DNA from: Saccharopolyspora aridisoli
GTDB lineage: Bacteria > Actinomycetota > Actinomycetes > Mycobacteriales > Pseudonocardiaceae
Length of the DNA stretch: 64,000 bases
Reading direction: 5' to 3'
Assembly (NCBI RefSeq): GCF_004348445.1
Contig: NZ_SMKV01000014.1
Span: 93,190 to 157,189, forward strand
In this document: positions 8,129 through 15,348 of the stretch, piece by piece
How the letters are laid out: the number at the start of each line of letters is the position of its first letter
Numbering within the stretch: the stretch's first letter is position 1
Notes under the pieces: generated by a model
The model's input: only the letters and a program-made list of their open reading frames with translations
What the model was told of the DNA's origin: nothing
Databases searched by the model: none
Translations under genes and position numbers: made by a program

Positions 8129-9163
8129 GTGCCGACGACGTCCACAGTGGTCGATCGGGCGGTGGGCTGCCTGCTCGGCGGCGCCCTCGGCGACTCGCTC
8201 GGCACCCTGGTGGAGTACGCCCCGTTGGAGGACATCCGCGCCGAGTTCGGCCCCGACGGGCTCACCGAACCCGCACCCCAAGCGCTGCTCGGCGACGCCA
8301 CGCAGATGGCGCTGTTCGCCGGTGAGGGCTACCTGCACGCGTGGACCACAGGCAACAGCGGAGGGCCGTGGCGACCGGTCGAATCCACCGCCGCAGCGCT
8401 GCGACGCTGGCTGCTGACGCAGCAGGAGGACAAACCCGTCCCCGGAGCCACCGGACTGCTCGCCGAACCCGAGCTCTACGTCAGCCGCGCACCCGGCCTG
8501 ACCAGCCTGCGCGCGCTCCAAGAGACCGAACTGGGCACGCCGGACCGGCCGCGCAACACCTCCAGGGGCTGCGGCGGCCTGGACCGCAGCACCCCGATCG
8601 GCTTCTCCCCCACGCCCGAGATGGCCTACCAGTTGGCCTGCCAGAGCGCGGCCCTGACGCACGGCGGCGTCGGCGGCTGGGCTTCGGCGGGAGCGCTCGC
8701 GCTGATCGTGCACCTGGTCGCGGTGCAGCAGCGCCGGTTGCCCGCAGCGGTAGACCAGGCCGCGGGTCGGGTGCTGCGGGAGGACTACGAGACCGCCAAC
8801 GCCCTCGCCGAAGCCGCCACCCTGGCCCGGCTCGGCGCCAGCGTCGGACACATCGAACGCCTCGGCCAGGGCTGGGTGGGCCCGGAGGCGCTGGCCATCG
8901 GCGTCTACTGCGCGCTGGCCCTGCCCAAGCCCCAGCAGTTCACCGACGCCATCCGGTTGGCGGTCAACCACTCCGGCCACAGCGATTCCACGGCGGCGGT
9001 CACCGGCAGCATCCTCGGCGCCCGCCACGGCACGGCCGTCCTGCCCCGCCCGTGGCTGGCCCGGCTGGAACTGGCCGACGTCATCGAACGCATCGGCCAC
9101 GACCTCGGCGCCTCCTGCTCAGGAGAGCACTTCAACGAACGCCGCTACCTCGGCCTCGCCTGA
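8129..9163 (+). CDS. ADP-ribosylglycohydrolase-family protein with altered metal-binding residues
   Basis: The 344-residue product starts at GTG 8129, behind GGAAGGAG (8113-8120), rather than at the upstream in-frame GTG 8099. It has the ARH fold signature GCLLGGALGDSLG near residue 13, then LGDATQMALF at 54-63 and NHSGHSDST at 280-288. Active members read (S/T)DDTQM and NHSGDSDST, where the T-D-D and D-x-D-T residues bind the two Mg2+ ions that position ADP-ribose. Here the first T/S is Gly55, the second Asp is Ala57 and the first Asp of the C-terminal set is His284. Substrate binding without normal hydrolysis is therefore plausible. It ends 5 bp from a convergent K+ channel gene. Confidence 0.85.
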   Translation: MPTTSTVVDRAVGCLLGGALGDSLGTLVEYAPLEDIRAEFGPDGLTEPAPQALLGDATQMALFAGEGYLHAWTTGNSGGPWRPVESTAAALRRWLLTQQEDKPVPGATGLLAEPELYVSRAPGLTSLRALQETELGTPDRPRNTSRGCGGLDRSTPIGFSPTPEMAYQLACQSAALTHGGVGGWASAGALALIVHLVAVQQRRLPAAVDQAAGRVLREDYETANALAEAATLARLGASVGHIERLGQGWVGPEALAIGVYCALALPKPQQFTDAIRLAVNHSGHSDSTAAVTGSILGARHGTAVLPRPWLARLELADVIERIGHDLGASCSGEHFNERRYLGLA

Positions 9164-9168
9164 CCCGT

Positions 9169-9648
9169 TCACTCCTCCCGTCGTGCCGGCAGGCTTGGCT
9201 GGAGCGTGGAGAGGGCTGTGCCGAGGTAGGCGATGTTGAAGGCGATGTGCAGCGCGACGAGGGCTCTGGCCGACTGGGTCACGGCGTGGATGTCGCCGAA
9301 ACCGACCGTGCCCGTGATCGTCAACGAGAAGTACAGGGCATCGGTCTTGGTGCTCAGCCCCGCCAAGGCGTCCGGGGCGTGGACGGCCATGGCGTGGTAG
9401 ACCGCCGCGAAGAACAGCACCGCCAGGTAGAAAGCCGCCACCACCCAGGCGATCGAAGTGCGCCCGGAGCGGTACCCGCGGACCTGGAAGTAGACCAGCA
9501 CCGCGATTACGATCAGGCCGACCGCGAAGGCGGCCACCGCCCAGACCGTGCCTCCCAGGCCGTGCTCGCCGACCGGCAGCAGGTAGTAGCCGGTGGTGCA
9601 CAGCGCCACCGCGAAGGCGGTGCTGGCGGAGGTGTACGTCCTTGGCAC
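9169..9648 (-). CDS. Two-pore-domain type potassium channel family protein (Ion_trans_2)
   Basis: The 159-residue membrane protein has four hydrophobic segments, and between the last two lies a pore loop with the K+ selectivity filter TVGFGD at 114-119. This is the Ion_trans_2 family: small K+ channels acting as tetramers in the cytoplasmic membrane. No C-terminal RCK/TrkA regulatory domain is present. The GTG start lacks a clear ribosome binding site, so the N terminus is uncertain. It is convergent with the ARH-like gene and sits 37 bp from the end of the metal transporter operon. Confidence 0.88.
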   Translation of the reverse strand: MPRTYTSASTAFAVALCTTGYYLLPVGEHGLGGTVWAVAAFAVGLIVIAVLVYFQVRGYRSGRTSIAWVVAAFYLAVLFFAAVYHAMAVHAPDALAGLSTKTDALYFSLTITGTVGFGDIHAVTQSARALVALHIAFNIAYLGTALSTLQPSLPARREE

Positions 9649-9685
9649 GGCCGTCAGCGTCGGTCAACGTCGGCGGCCGCGCCAG

Positions 9686-10564
9686 TCAAGCCGGAGCGGG
9701 CGCTCGGGATGCCCGGGCGAGTCGGCGGGTGCCGATGGCCCGGCAGACGAGGTAGATCACGAACGAGATGATCGTGACGAAGGCGCTCACCGGGGCTCCG
9801 GGAGCCAGCGAGAGCAGGATGCCGCCCAGCACCGCGACCTCCGCGAACACCACGGCCAGGACCGTCGCCCGCACCGGGCTCGCGGTCACCCGCGCGGCAG
9901 CCGCGCCGGGCGTGACCATCAGGGCCAGGACCAGCAGAGCGCCGACGGTGTAGACGCCCAGCGCCGTCGCGACGCCGACCAGGACCGCGAACAGCGGGGT
10001 CAGCACGCGGGTCGGCACACCGCGCGCGGTCGCCACGTCCGGGTCGACGCTGGCGAACAGCAGCGGCCGGTAGACGAAGGCCAGCACCAGCAGCACGACG
10101 ATCGCGGAGCCGCTGAGCAGCAGCACGTCGGAGGAGTCCACCCCGACGATCTGCCCGACCAGCAGGCTGAACTTGTTCGCCGCGCGCTCCGGGTTCAGCC
10201 ACAGCAGGAACACGCCCACGCCGAGCCCGAACGACAGGATCGCGCCGATCACCGAATCGCGTTCGCTGTGCTTCTGCCCCAGCAGACCGAGCAGCAGCGC
10301 GGCCACCACGGCGCCCGCCAGCGCGCCGACACCGACGCTCGCGCCCACCAGCAGCGCGGCGGCCGCGCCGGTGAAGGCCAGCTCGGCGGTGCCGTGCACG
10401 GCGAAGGACATCTTGCGGGCGACCACCAGCGGCGCCAGGCATCCCGACACCAGGCCGAGCGCGGCGGCGGCCAGCAGCGCCTGCTGCACGAACGGGTAGC
10501 CGAGCAGGTCGATCATGGTGTCGAAGTCGAACACCTTGCTCAGCGACTCCACTACGTCGTTCAC
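9686..10564 (-). CDS. znuB: Zinc/manganese ABC transporter permease (ZnuB/MntB family)
   Basis: The 292-residue permease has eight to nine transmembrane segments and the ABC-3 family pattern, including VVARKMSF...HG near residue 50, the internal coupling loop and a GALLVLALMVTPGAAA stretch. It starts at GTG 10564, which overlaps the ATPase stop (GTGA), indicating translational coupling. It forms an importer with the next two genes. Family members carry Zn2+, Mn2+ or Fe2+; the His-rich binding protein of the same operon favours zinc. Confidence 0.88.
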   Translation of the reverse strand: MNDVVESLSKVFDFDTMIDLLGYPFVQQALLAAAALGLVSGCLAPLVVARKMSFAVHGTAELAFTGAAAALLVGASVGVGALAGAVVAALLLGLLGQKHSERDSVIGAILSFGLGVGVFLLWLNPERAANKFSLLVGQIVGVDSSDVLLLSGSAIVVLLVLAFVYRPLLFASVDPDVATARGVPTRVLTPLFAVLVGVATALGVYTVGALLVLALMVTPGAAAARVTASPVRATVLAVVFAEVAVLGGILLSLAPGAPVSAFVTIISFVIYLVCRAIGTRRLARASRAPAPA

Positions 10565-11421
10565 GCTTCTTCCGCCCCCACCACGTGGTGATCGTCGTTC
10601 TCGGCTCCGGCCACGACCAGCCGCCCGCCGACGTGCGCGACCTCGATGTCGGTGCGGTAGAGCTCCGAGAGCGTTCCGGAGTTCATCACCTCGTCCGGAG
10701 CGCCGATCCGGAACCGGCCGTCGACCAGGTACAGCACCCGGTCCACCAGCGGCAGCACCGGGTTGATCTCGTGCGTCACGAACAGCACGCCCGCGTTCGT
10801 GCGGCGAGCCTGCTCGGAGATCAGCCGCGAGACCTTGCGCTGGTGCGAGAGGTCCAGCGACAGCAGCGGTTCGTCGCACAGCAGCACCGACGGGTTGCTG
10901 ACCAGCGCCTGCGCCACCCGCAGCCGCTGCTGCTCACCGCCGGAGAGCAGGCCGACCGGCATCTTCGCGTACTCGGTGGCCTCGACCGCGCGCAGCGCGT
11001 CGGCGACCCGGCGCTTGCGCTCGCGGCGACCGCCGAAGCCCAGGCCCCAGTGGTGCCCGTCGAGACCGAGGCCGACGAGGTCGCTGCCGCGCACGGTCAC
11101 GTTGGCTTCCAGCGCGCGTTGCTGCGGGACGTATCCGATCCGGTCGCTACCGCGCCGGGCCGGTTCCCCACCGATGTGGACGGTCCCGGAGTTGAGCTCC
11201 TGCAGGCCGAGCAGCACGCGCAGCAGGCTGGTCTTGCCGGACCCGTTCGGACCGAGCACGGCCACGAACTCGCCCGGTGCGACGTCCAGGTCCAGGCCGG
11301 ACCACAGGGTCCGCTCGCCGTAGGCCAGCGTCGCGCCGCGCAGCGAGACGGCCGGAGGCCCGGCGGCGGCCTCAGCCGTCACCGGGTCCGTCGTGGTTTC
11401 CGCGATTCGTTCTGAGGTCAT
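10561..11421 (-). CDS. znuC: Zinc/manganese ABC transporter ATP-binding protein (ZnuC/MntA family)
   Basis: The 286-residue ATPase has Walker A GPNGSGKT, signature LSGGEQQR, Walker B VLLCDEPLLSLD and the H-loop VTHE. The start ATG 11421 overlaps the stop codon of the binding protein (ATGA). It energises the ZnuB-like permease. The longer frame to 11466 would run into the upstream gene and has no ribosome binding site. Confidence 0.9.
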   Translation of the reverse strand: MTSERIAETTTDPVTAEAAAGPPAVSLRGATLAYGERTLWSGLDLDVAPGEFVAVLGPNGSGKTSLLRVLLGLQELNSGTVHIGGEPARRGSDRIGYVPQQRALEANVTVRGSDLVGLGLDGHHWGLGFGGRRERKRRVADALRAVEATEYAKMPVGLLSGGEQQRLRVAQALVSNPSVLLCDEPLLSLDLSHQRKVSRLISEQARRTNAGVLFVTHEINPVLPLVDRVLYLVDGRFRIGAPDEVMNSGTLSELYRTDIEVAHVGGRLVVAGAENDDHHVVGAEEA

Positions 11422-12539
11422 CGGTTGAGCGCACCTTGCAGGGCGGTGATCTGCGCGTCCATCCACTGCACGTAGCTCTGGCCCTCCGGCAGCGTCTCGG
11501 TCATCTCGACGACCGGGATGCGCTGCGAGTCGGCGGCGGCGCGCACGTTGCGGGTGACCGGCGATTCGGTCTGCGGGTTGTAGATCAAGGCAACGGCCTG
11601 GCGGGAGTTGATCGCTTTCTGGATGTCGGCGACGGCGGCGGCCGACGGGTCGGTCTCGGCTTCGATGGCGTTGACGAACGAAGGCGGGGTCACGTCGTCG
11701 AGCTTGGCGGCCTCGACCACGTAGTGCGCGACCGGCTCGGTGACGATCACCGGCTTGCCCTGGTGAGCTGCGGCGATCTCGCCGACGCGGCTCTCCAGAC
11801 CGGCGACCTGCTGCTCGAACGCCGCGGCGTTGGCCTCGAACTGCTGGGCCTTGGCGGGTTGCACCTTGCCGAGCTCGGCGGCGACCTCGTCGGCGACCTC
11901 GTGCACGACGTGCAGGTCATACCAGACGTGCTCGTTGACGGAGTGGTCGTGCCCGGCGTGCTCGCCGGCGTGCGGCTCACCCTGCGGCGGCGCGGGCTGC
12001 TCGCCCTGCGGCGGCGCGGGCTGCTCATCCGCGTGCTCATCGGCGTGCTGTTCACCTGCCTGGGGCTCACCGGCGTGCGGCTCGCCCGCAGGCTGCTCGC
12101 CGGCGTGCGGCTCGCCCGCGTGCTCGCCCTGCGGCGGCGCGGGCTGCTCGCCCTGCGGCGGCGCGGGCTGCTCGTGCTCGGAATCGACCGCCTGCACCGT
12201 CGGCTTGGGGTTGTCGCCCAGCACCTGGGTCATGAACTCGTCGTAGCCGCCGCCGTTGAGCACCACCAGGTTCGCGTCGCTGATCTTCGCCGCGTCCTGC
12301 GGGCTGCTCTCGTAGGAGTGCGGGTCGGCTCCGGCGTCGTTGATGATCGACTCGACCTCCACGGCATCTCCGCCGACGGCCTGCGCGACGCTGCCCCACA
12401 CGCTCGTCGAGGCGACCACCTTGATCTTGTCGTCGGGCCCGGGGGCTGCGGTCTCACCGGAGGAGCAAGCGGTCAGCGCGATGGCGCCGGCGGTCAGTCC
12501 GGCTAAAGCGGTCACAGCGGTGTGGCTGCGGACGGTCAT
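11418..12539 (-). CDS. znuA: Metal ABC transporter substrate-binding lipoprotein with His-rich repeat (ZnuA/AdcA-like)
   Basis: The 373-residue protein starts with a signal sequence ending in the lipobox LTAC (Cys25), so it should be lipid-anchored outside the membrane. The cluster A-I metal-binding fold shows the expected metal histidines in DPHSYE (His74) and NEHVWYD (His204), and a further candidate in PVAHYV. Residues ~121-199 form a long His/Glu/Pro/Gly-rich insertion of repeated HAGEP and QPAPPQGE units at the place where zinc-specific members have a short His loop. First gene of a three-gene operon with overlapping starts. A palindromic operator overlaps its promoter. Mn2+ remains possible as substrate. 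Confidence 0.9.
   Translation of the reverse strand: MTVRSHTAVTALAGLTAGAIALTACSSGETAAPGPDDKIKVVASTSVWGSVAQAVGGDAVEVESIINDAGADPHSYESSPQDAAKISDANLVVLNGGGYDEFMTQVLGDNPKPTVQAVDSEHEQPAPPQGEQPAPPQGEHAGEPHAGEQPAGEPHAGEPQAGEQHADEHADEQPAPPQGEQPAPPQGEPHAGEHAGHDHSVNEHVWYDLHVVHEVADEVAAELGKVQPAKAQQFEANAAAFEQQVAGLESRVGEIAAAHQGKPVIVTEPVAHYVVEAAKLDDVTPPSFVNAIEAETDPSAAAVADIQKAINSRQAVALIYNPQTESPVTRNVRAAADSQRIPVVEMTETLPEGQSYVQWMDAQITALQGALNR
11943..12179 (-). repeat. In-frame repeat encoding His-rich HAGEP/PAPPQGE units in the metal-binding lipoprotein
   Basis: About 79 codons consist of repeated units: QPAPPQGE occurs four times and HAGE/PAGE/HADE units about ten times. The DNA repeats are near-identical in pairs, suggesting recent duplication. 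The encoded segment corresponds to the flexible His-rich loop of ZnuA proteins, which is thought to capture Zn2+. Confidence 0.8.
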
Positions 12540-12590
12540 GAGTGCACTCCCGGGTGATCAGGTGGACGCTTTCGAGCGACTCCAGATGCG

Positions 12591-12614
12591 AACGGTAACG
12601 GGAACCGTTGTCAA
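12591..12614 (-). promoter_or_regulatory. Candidate promoter and Zur/metalloregulator operator upstream of znuA
   Basis: On the minus strand TTGACA (12614-12609) is a perfect -35 box, followed by the 19-bp interrupted palindrome AACGGT-N7-ACCGTT (12609-12591) filling the spacer toward a weak -10. A repressor bound here would block RNA polymerase. Position and gene content suggest Zur or a DtxR-type regulator; the sequence is not a clean match to the Zur boxes I know. The remainder of 12615-12902 contains no gene. Confidence 0.45.
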
Positions 12615-12693
12615 CTACAGTTTAAGCACCCTTGGACCGAACGCTCCAGCACCAGGCGTACTCCCCGAACGCGACATCGACCACACGCAGCAA

Positions 12694-12728
12694 GAACGCC
12701 TCCGCCCGGGAACCAGGCGGAGGCGTTC
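12694..12728 (-). terminator. Perfect 13-bp hairpin between ugpC-type ATPase and znuA
   Basis: GAACGCCTCCGCC pairs perfectly with GGCGGAGGCGTTC across a 9-nt loop. It lies about 175 bp downstream of the sugar ATPase stop and upstream of the znuA promoter, so it would stop read-through into the metal importer operon. Confidence 0.6.
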
Positions 12729-12902
12729 GCGAGATCACCTGCCCCGCAGGAGGCAGCGGCGATCGGAACTGCTCTCAAGATCTCGCGCGAGCGGCGCGGC
12801 GCGAGGCGTGGAACCACCCTCGCAGCCGTCACCGCTGCGCTTTTCCGTTCGGGTTCCGCCGCCCGACCGCCGAGCAGCGGGACCACCAGCAGCCGTCCGA
12901 GA

Positions 12903-13997
12903 TCAGGCGGCCAGGCGGTCACCCGTCTCGGGGTGGAACAGGTGCACCTCGCCCGCGTCGCGCAGGGCGACCTTGACCTGCTGCCCCAGGGCCGGAGGCG
13001 TGCGGCCGTCGGCGCGGACCACGAAGCGCTCCGAGGAGCCGCCGACCGAGATCGAGCCGTGGATCAGCGCGTCCGCGCCCAGTTCCTCGACGAGCTCGAC
13101 GGTCATGTCCAGACCGTCGGCGTCGCTGGAGGCCAGCTCCAATGCCTCCGGGCGAACGCCGAAGGTGACCTCCTCGAGATCGCCGGCAGCGGCCATCGCC
13201 TCGCGGGACAGGGGGACCGTGGTGCCGTCCAGCACCGCGCCCTCGCTGGTCAGCGGGACCGTCTTGAGGTTCATCGCCGGCGAGCCGATGAAGCCCGCGA
13301 CGAACGCGTTGGCCGGGTTCTCGTAGAGCTCGCGCGGGGTCGCCACCTGCTGCAGCAAACCGTCCTTGAGCACTGCCACGCGGTGGCCCATCGTCATCGC
13401 CTCGACCTGGTCGTGGGTGACGTAGATGGTCGTGGTCCCCAGCCGCTTCTGCAGCGCGGCGATGTTGGCCCGGGTCTCCACGCGCAGCTTCGCGTCCAGG
13501 TTGGACAGCGGCTCGTCCATCAGGAAGACGCTGGGCTCGCGGACGATCGCGCGTCCCATCGCGACCCGCTGGCGCTGACCGCCGGAGAGCGCCTTGGGCT
13601 TGCGGTCCAGGTACTTCTCGAGGTCCAGCATCCGCGCGGCCTCGGTCACCTTCTCGTTGATGACCGCCTTGGGCGCCTTGCGGAGCTTGAGCGCGAAGCC
13701 CATGTTCTCGGCGACCGTCATGTGCGGGTAGAGCGCGTAGGACTGGAACACCATCGCGATGTCCCGAGCCTTGGGCGGAGTGTTGGTGACATCGTTGCCA
13801 CCGATGGAAATACCACCCTCGTCGATGTCCTCGAGTCCGGCCAGCATGCGCAGCGCGGTGGACTTTCCGGAGCCGGAGGGCCCCACCAGAACGAGGAACT
13901 CGCCGTCGGCGACGTCCAGTTCCAGCTGGTCAACCGCCTTGACCGGCGGGCTGCCGGGATATACGCGAGAGGCGTTGACGTACGCGACCTCAGCCAT
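12903..13997 (-). CDS. ugpC: Sugar ABC transporter ATP-binding protein, UgpC/MsmK/MsiK family
   Basis: The 364-residue ATPase carries Walker A GPSGSGKST, Q-loop VFQSYALYPHMTV, signature LSGGQRQRVAMGRA, Walker B FLMDEPLSNLDA and a C-terminal OB/TOBE regulatory region (~240-364). This is the CUT1 carbohydrate importer subfamily. Streptomyces MsiK is the known shared ATPase for several sugar importers, and this gene is likewise without permeases next to it. ATG 13997 is chosen because AAGGG lies 8 nt upstream; a GTG three codons earlier is possible. It is divergent from a LacI-type regulator, which may control it. Confidence 0.9.
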   Translation of the reverse strand: MAEVAYVNASRVYPGSPPVKAVDQLELDVADGEFLVLVGPSGSGKSTALRMLAGLEDIDEGGISIGGNDVTNTPPKARDIAMVFQSYALYPHMTVAENMGFALKLRKAPKAVINEKVTEAARMLDLEKYLDRKPKALSGGQRQRVAMGRAIVREPSVFLMDEPLSNLDAKLRVETRANIAALQKRLGTTTIYVTHDQVEAMTMGHRVAVLKDGLLQQVATPRELYENPANAFVAGFIGSPAMNLKTVPLTSEGAVLDGTTVPLSREAMAAAGDLEEVTFGVRPEALELASSDADGLDMTVELVEELGADALIHGSISVGGSSERFVVRADGRTPPALGQQVKVALRDAGEVHLFHPETGDRLAA

Positions 13998-14149
13998 TTG
14001 TGACACCCTTCACTACAATCGGTCCCCGAGAAAGTAGCGTCGTTTTGTCCGAACGTCACCCCACCGACTGAACCAATTCCGGAGCGTGATCACTCCGCGT
14101 CGCTCCGTGTTCACCATTCGAACATCAGTGGGACGTAGGTCATGCTCGC

Positions 14150-14185
14150 TTCACGCTCGGGTTCTGAACCGTTACGGTTCCTCCA
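14150..14185 (+). promoter_or_regulatory. lacI-type gene promoter with overlapping palindromic operator, leaderless start
   Basis: TTCACG (14150-14155), a 17-bp spacer and TACGGT (14173-14178) form a good SigA-type promoter whose start site falls on the A of ATG 14185; no ribosome binding site is present. The perfect 15-bp palindrome GAACCGTTACGGTTC (14166-14180) covers the -10 box. The likely reading is autoregulation by the encoded LacI protein. Confidence 0.6.
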
Positions 14186-15285
14186 TGGCGCGGTCAACGA
14201 ATGCCCGGCGGCCTGCGACCCTCGCGTCGCTCGCTGCGGAACTCGGGGTTTCCCGGACGACGGTGTCGAACGCCTACAACCGTCCGGATCAGCTGTCCCC
14301 TGAGCTGCGCAAGCGCGTCCTGGAGACGGCGCGGCGGCTCGGCTACCCCGGACCGGACCCTGTCGCGCGCTCGCTGCGCACCCGCAAGGCGGGTGCCGTC
14401 GGCCTGCTCCTCACCGAGAACCTCTCCTACGCCTTCCGCGACCCCGGCGCCGTCGGATTCCTGGAAGGACTCGCGCTCGCTTGCGAGGACGCCGGACAGG
14501 GCCTCACCCTCATACCGGCCAGCCCGGAGCGCGAGGACGTCGCGGCGGTGCACCGCGCCGGTGTCGACGGCTTCGTCGTCTACTCCGTTCCCGAGGACGA
14601 CCCGCACCTGGCCGCCGTGCTGGAACGCCCCGTGCCCGTGGTGGTCTGCGACCAGCCGCGCCTGGACAACCTGGACTGGGTCGGGCCGGACGACCGCAAG
14701 GCCATCAAGGCAGTCGCAGATCACCTGATCGGTCTCGGGCACCGGCGCATCGGCGTGCTGTGCATGCGCCTGGCGCGCGGCCGCAACGACGGCCCGGCCA
14801 CCGTGCAGCGGCAGGCCAACGCCAGCTTCCACGTGCAGAAGGCTCGGTTGACCGCGCTCGCCGAGGAGTTCAGCGAGGCCGGCGTGGACTGGACGACGGT
14901 GCCCGTGGTGGAGCGCTTCGACCACACCCTCGACTCGGGCGCCTCCGCCGCCGCTCAGGCGCTGGAGATCGACCCGGAGATCACCGCGCTGGTGTGCACC
15001 TCGGACATCCTGGCGCTCGGCGCGCTGCGCGAGGCCGGTAACCGCGGCCTGCGCGTGCCGGAAGACCTGACCATCACCGGTTTCGACGGCATCCCGGACG
15101 CCGAGCGCGCCGGGCTCACCACGGTCCGCCAGCCCTGGCTTGAGAAGGGCCGCGCGGCGGGTCGCCTCCTGCTGGAGACCAGCGAACCGAGCCGTCCCCG
15201 TCACATCCAGCTCGAAACGCAGCTGATCACCGGATCGACGTCGGGTCCGCCCCGCTCCGGCGAGGAGTTCTGGTTCGGCCCCTGA
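14185..15285 (+). CDS. LacI-family transcriptional regulator
   Basis: The 366-residue protein has the LacI helix-turn-helix TLASLAAELGVSRTTVSNAYN near residue 11, a hinge helix region ending VARSLRTRK near residue 64, and a periplasmic-binding-like effector domain with ALVCTSDILALGALRE and ITGFDGI motifs. It normally represses sugar genes until a sugar ligand binds. The longer frame to 14086 is rejected because the HTH begins right after ATG 14185. It is divergent from the MsmK-type ATPase with 187 bp between. Its own -10 box sits in a palindrome. Confidence 0.92.
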   Translation: MARSTNARRPATLASLAAELGVSRTTVSNAYNRPDQLSPELRKRVLETARRLGYPGPDPVARSLRTRKAGAVGLLLTENLSYAFRDPGAVGFLEGLALACEDAGQGLTLIPASPEREDVAAVHRAGVDGFVVYSVPEDDPHLAAVLERPVPVVVCDQPRLDNLDWVGPDDRKAIKAVADHLIGLGHRRIGVLCMRLARGRNDGPATVQRQANASFHVQKARLTALAEEFSEAGVDWTTVPVVERFDHTLDSGASAAAQALEIDPEITALVCTSDILALGALREAGNRGLRVPEDLTITGFDGIPDAERAGLTTVRQPWLEKGRAAGRLLLETSEPSRPRHIQLETQLITGSTSGPPRSGEEFWFGP

Positions 15286-15303
15286 TTCCCGCAGCCGCGG
15301 AGG

Positions 15304-15334
15304 GATCGCCGTTCACCTCAGGTGGGCGGCGATC
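15304..15334. terminator. Bidirectional terminator hairpin between convergent lacI and aminopropyltransferase genes
   Basis: A near-continuous 15-bp stem (GATCGCCG and CACCT paired with AGGTG and CGGCGATC, two U-G pairs between) closes on a minimal loop. It sits in the 63-bp gap between the two stop codons. Confidence 0.75.
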
Positions 15335-15348
15335 GTTCACGTCCGGAG

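Noticed and set aside
12749..12902. Further member of the dispersed repeat family downstream of the ugpC-type gene
   Set aside because: GC-rich words look similar, but I could not align the GGCGGTGC/GCTCAGG core.
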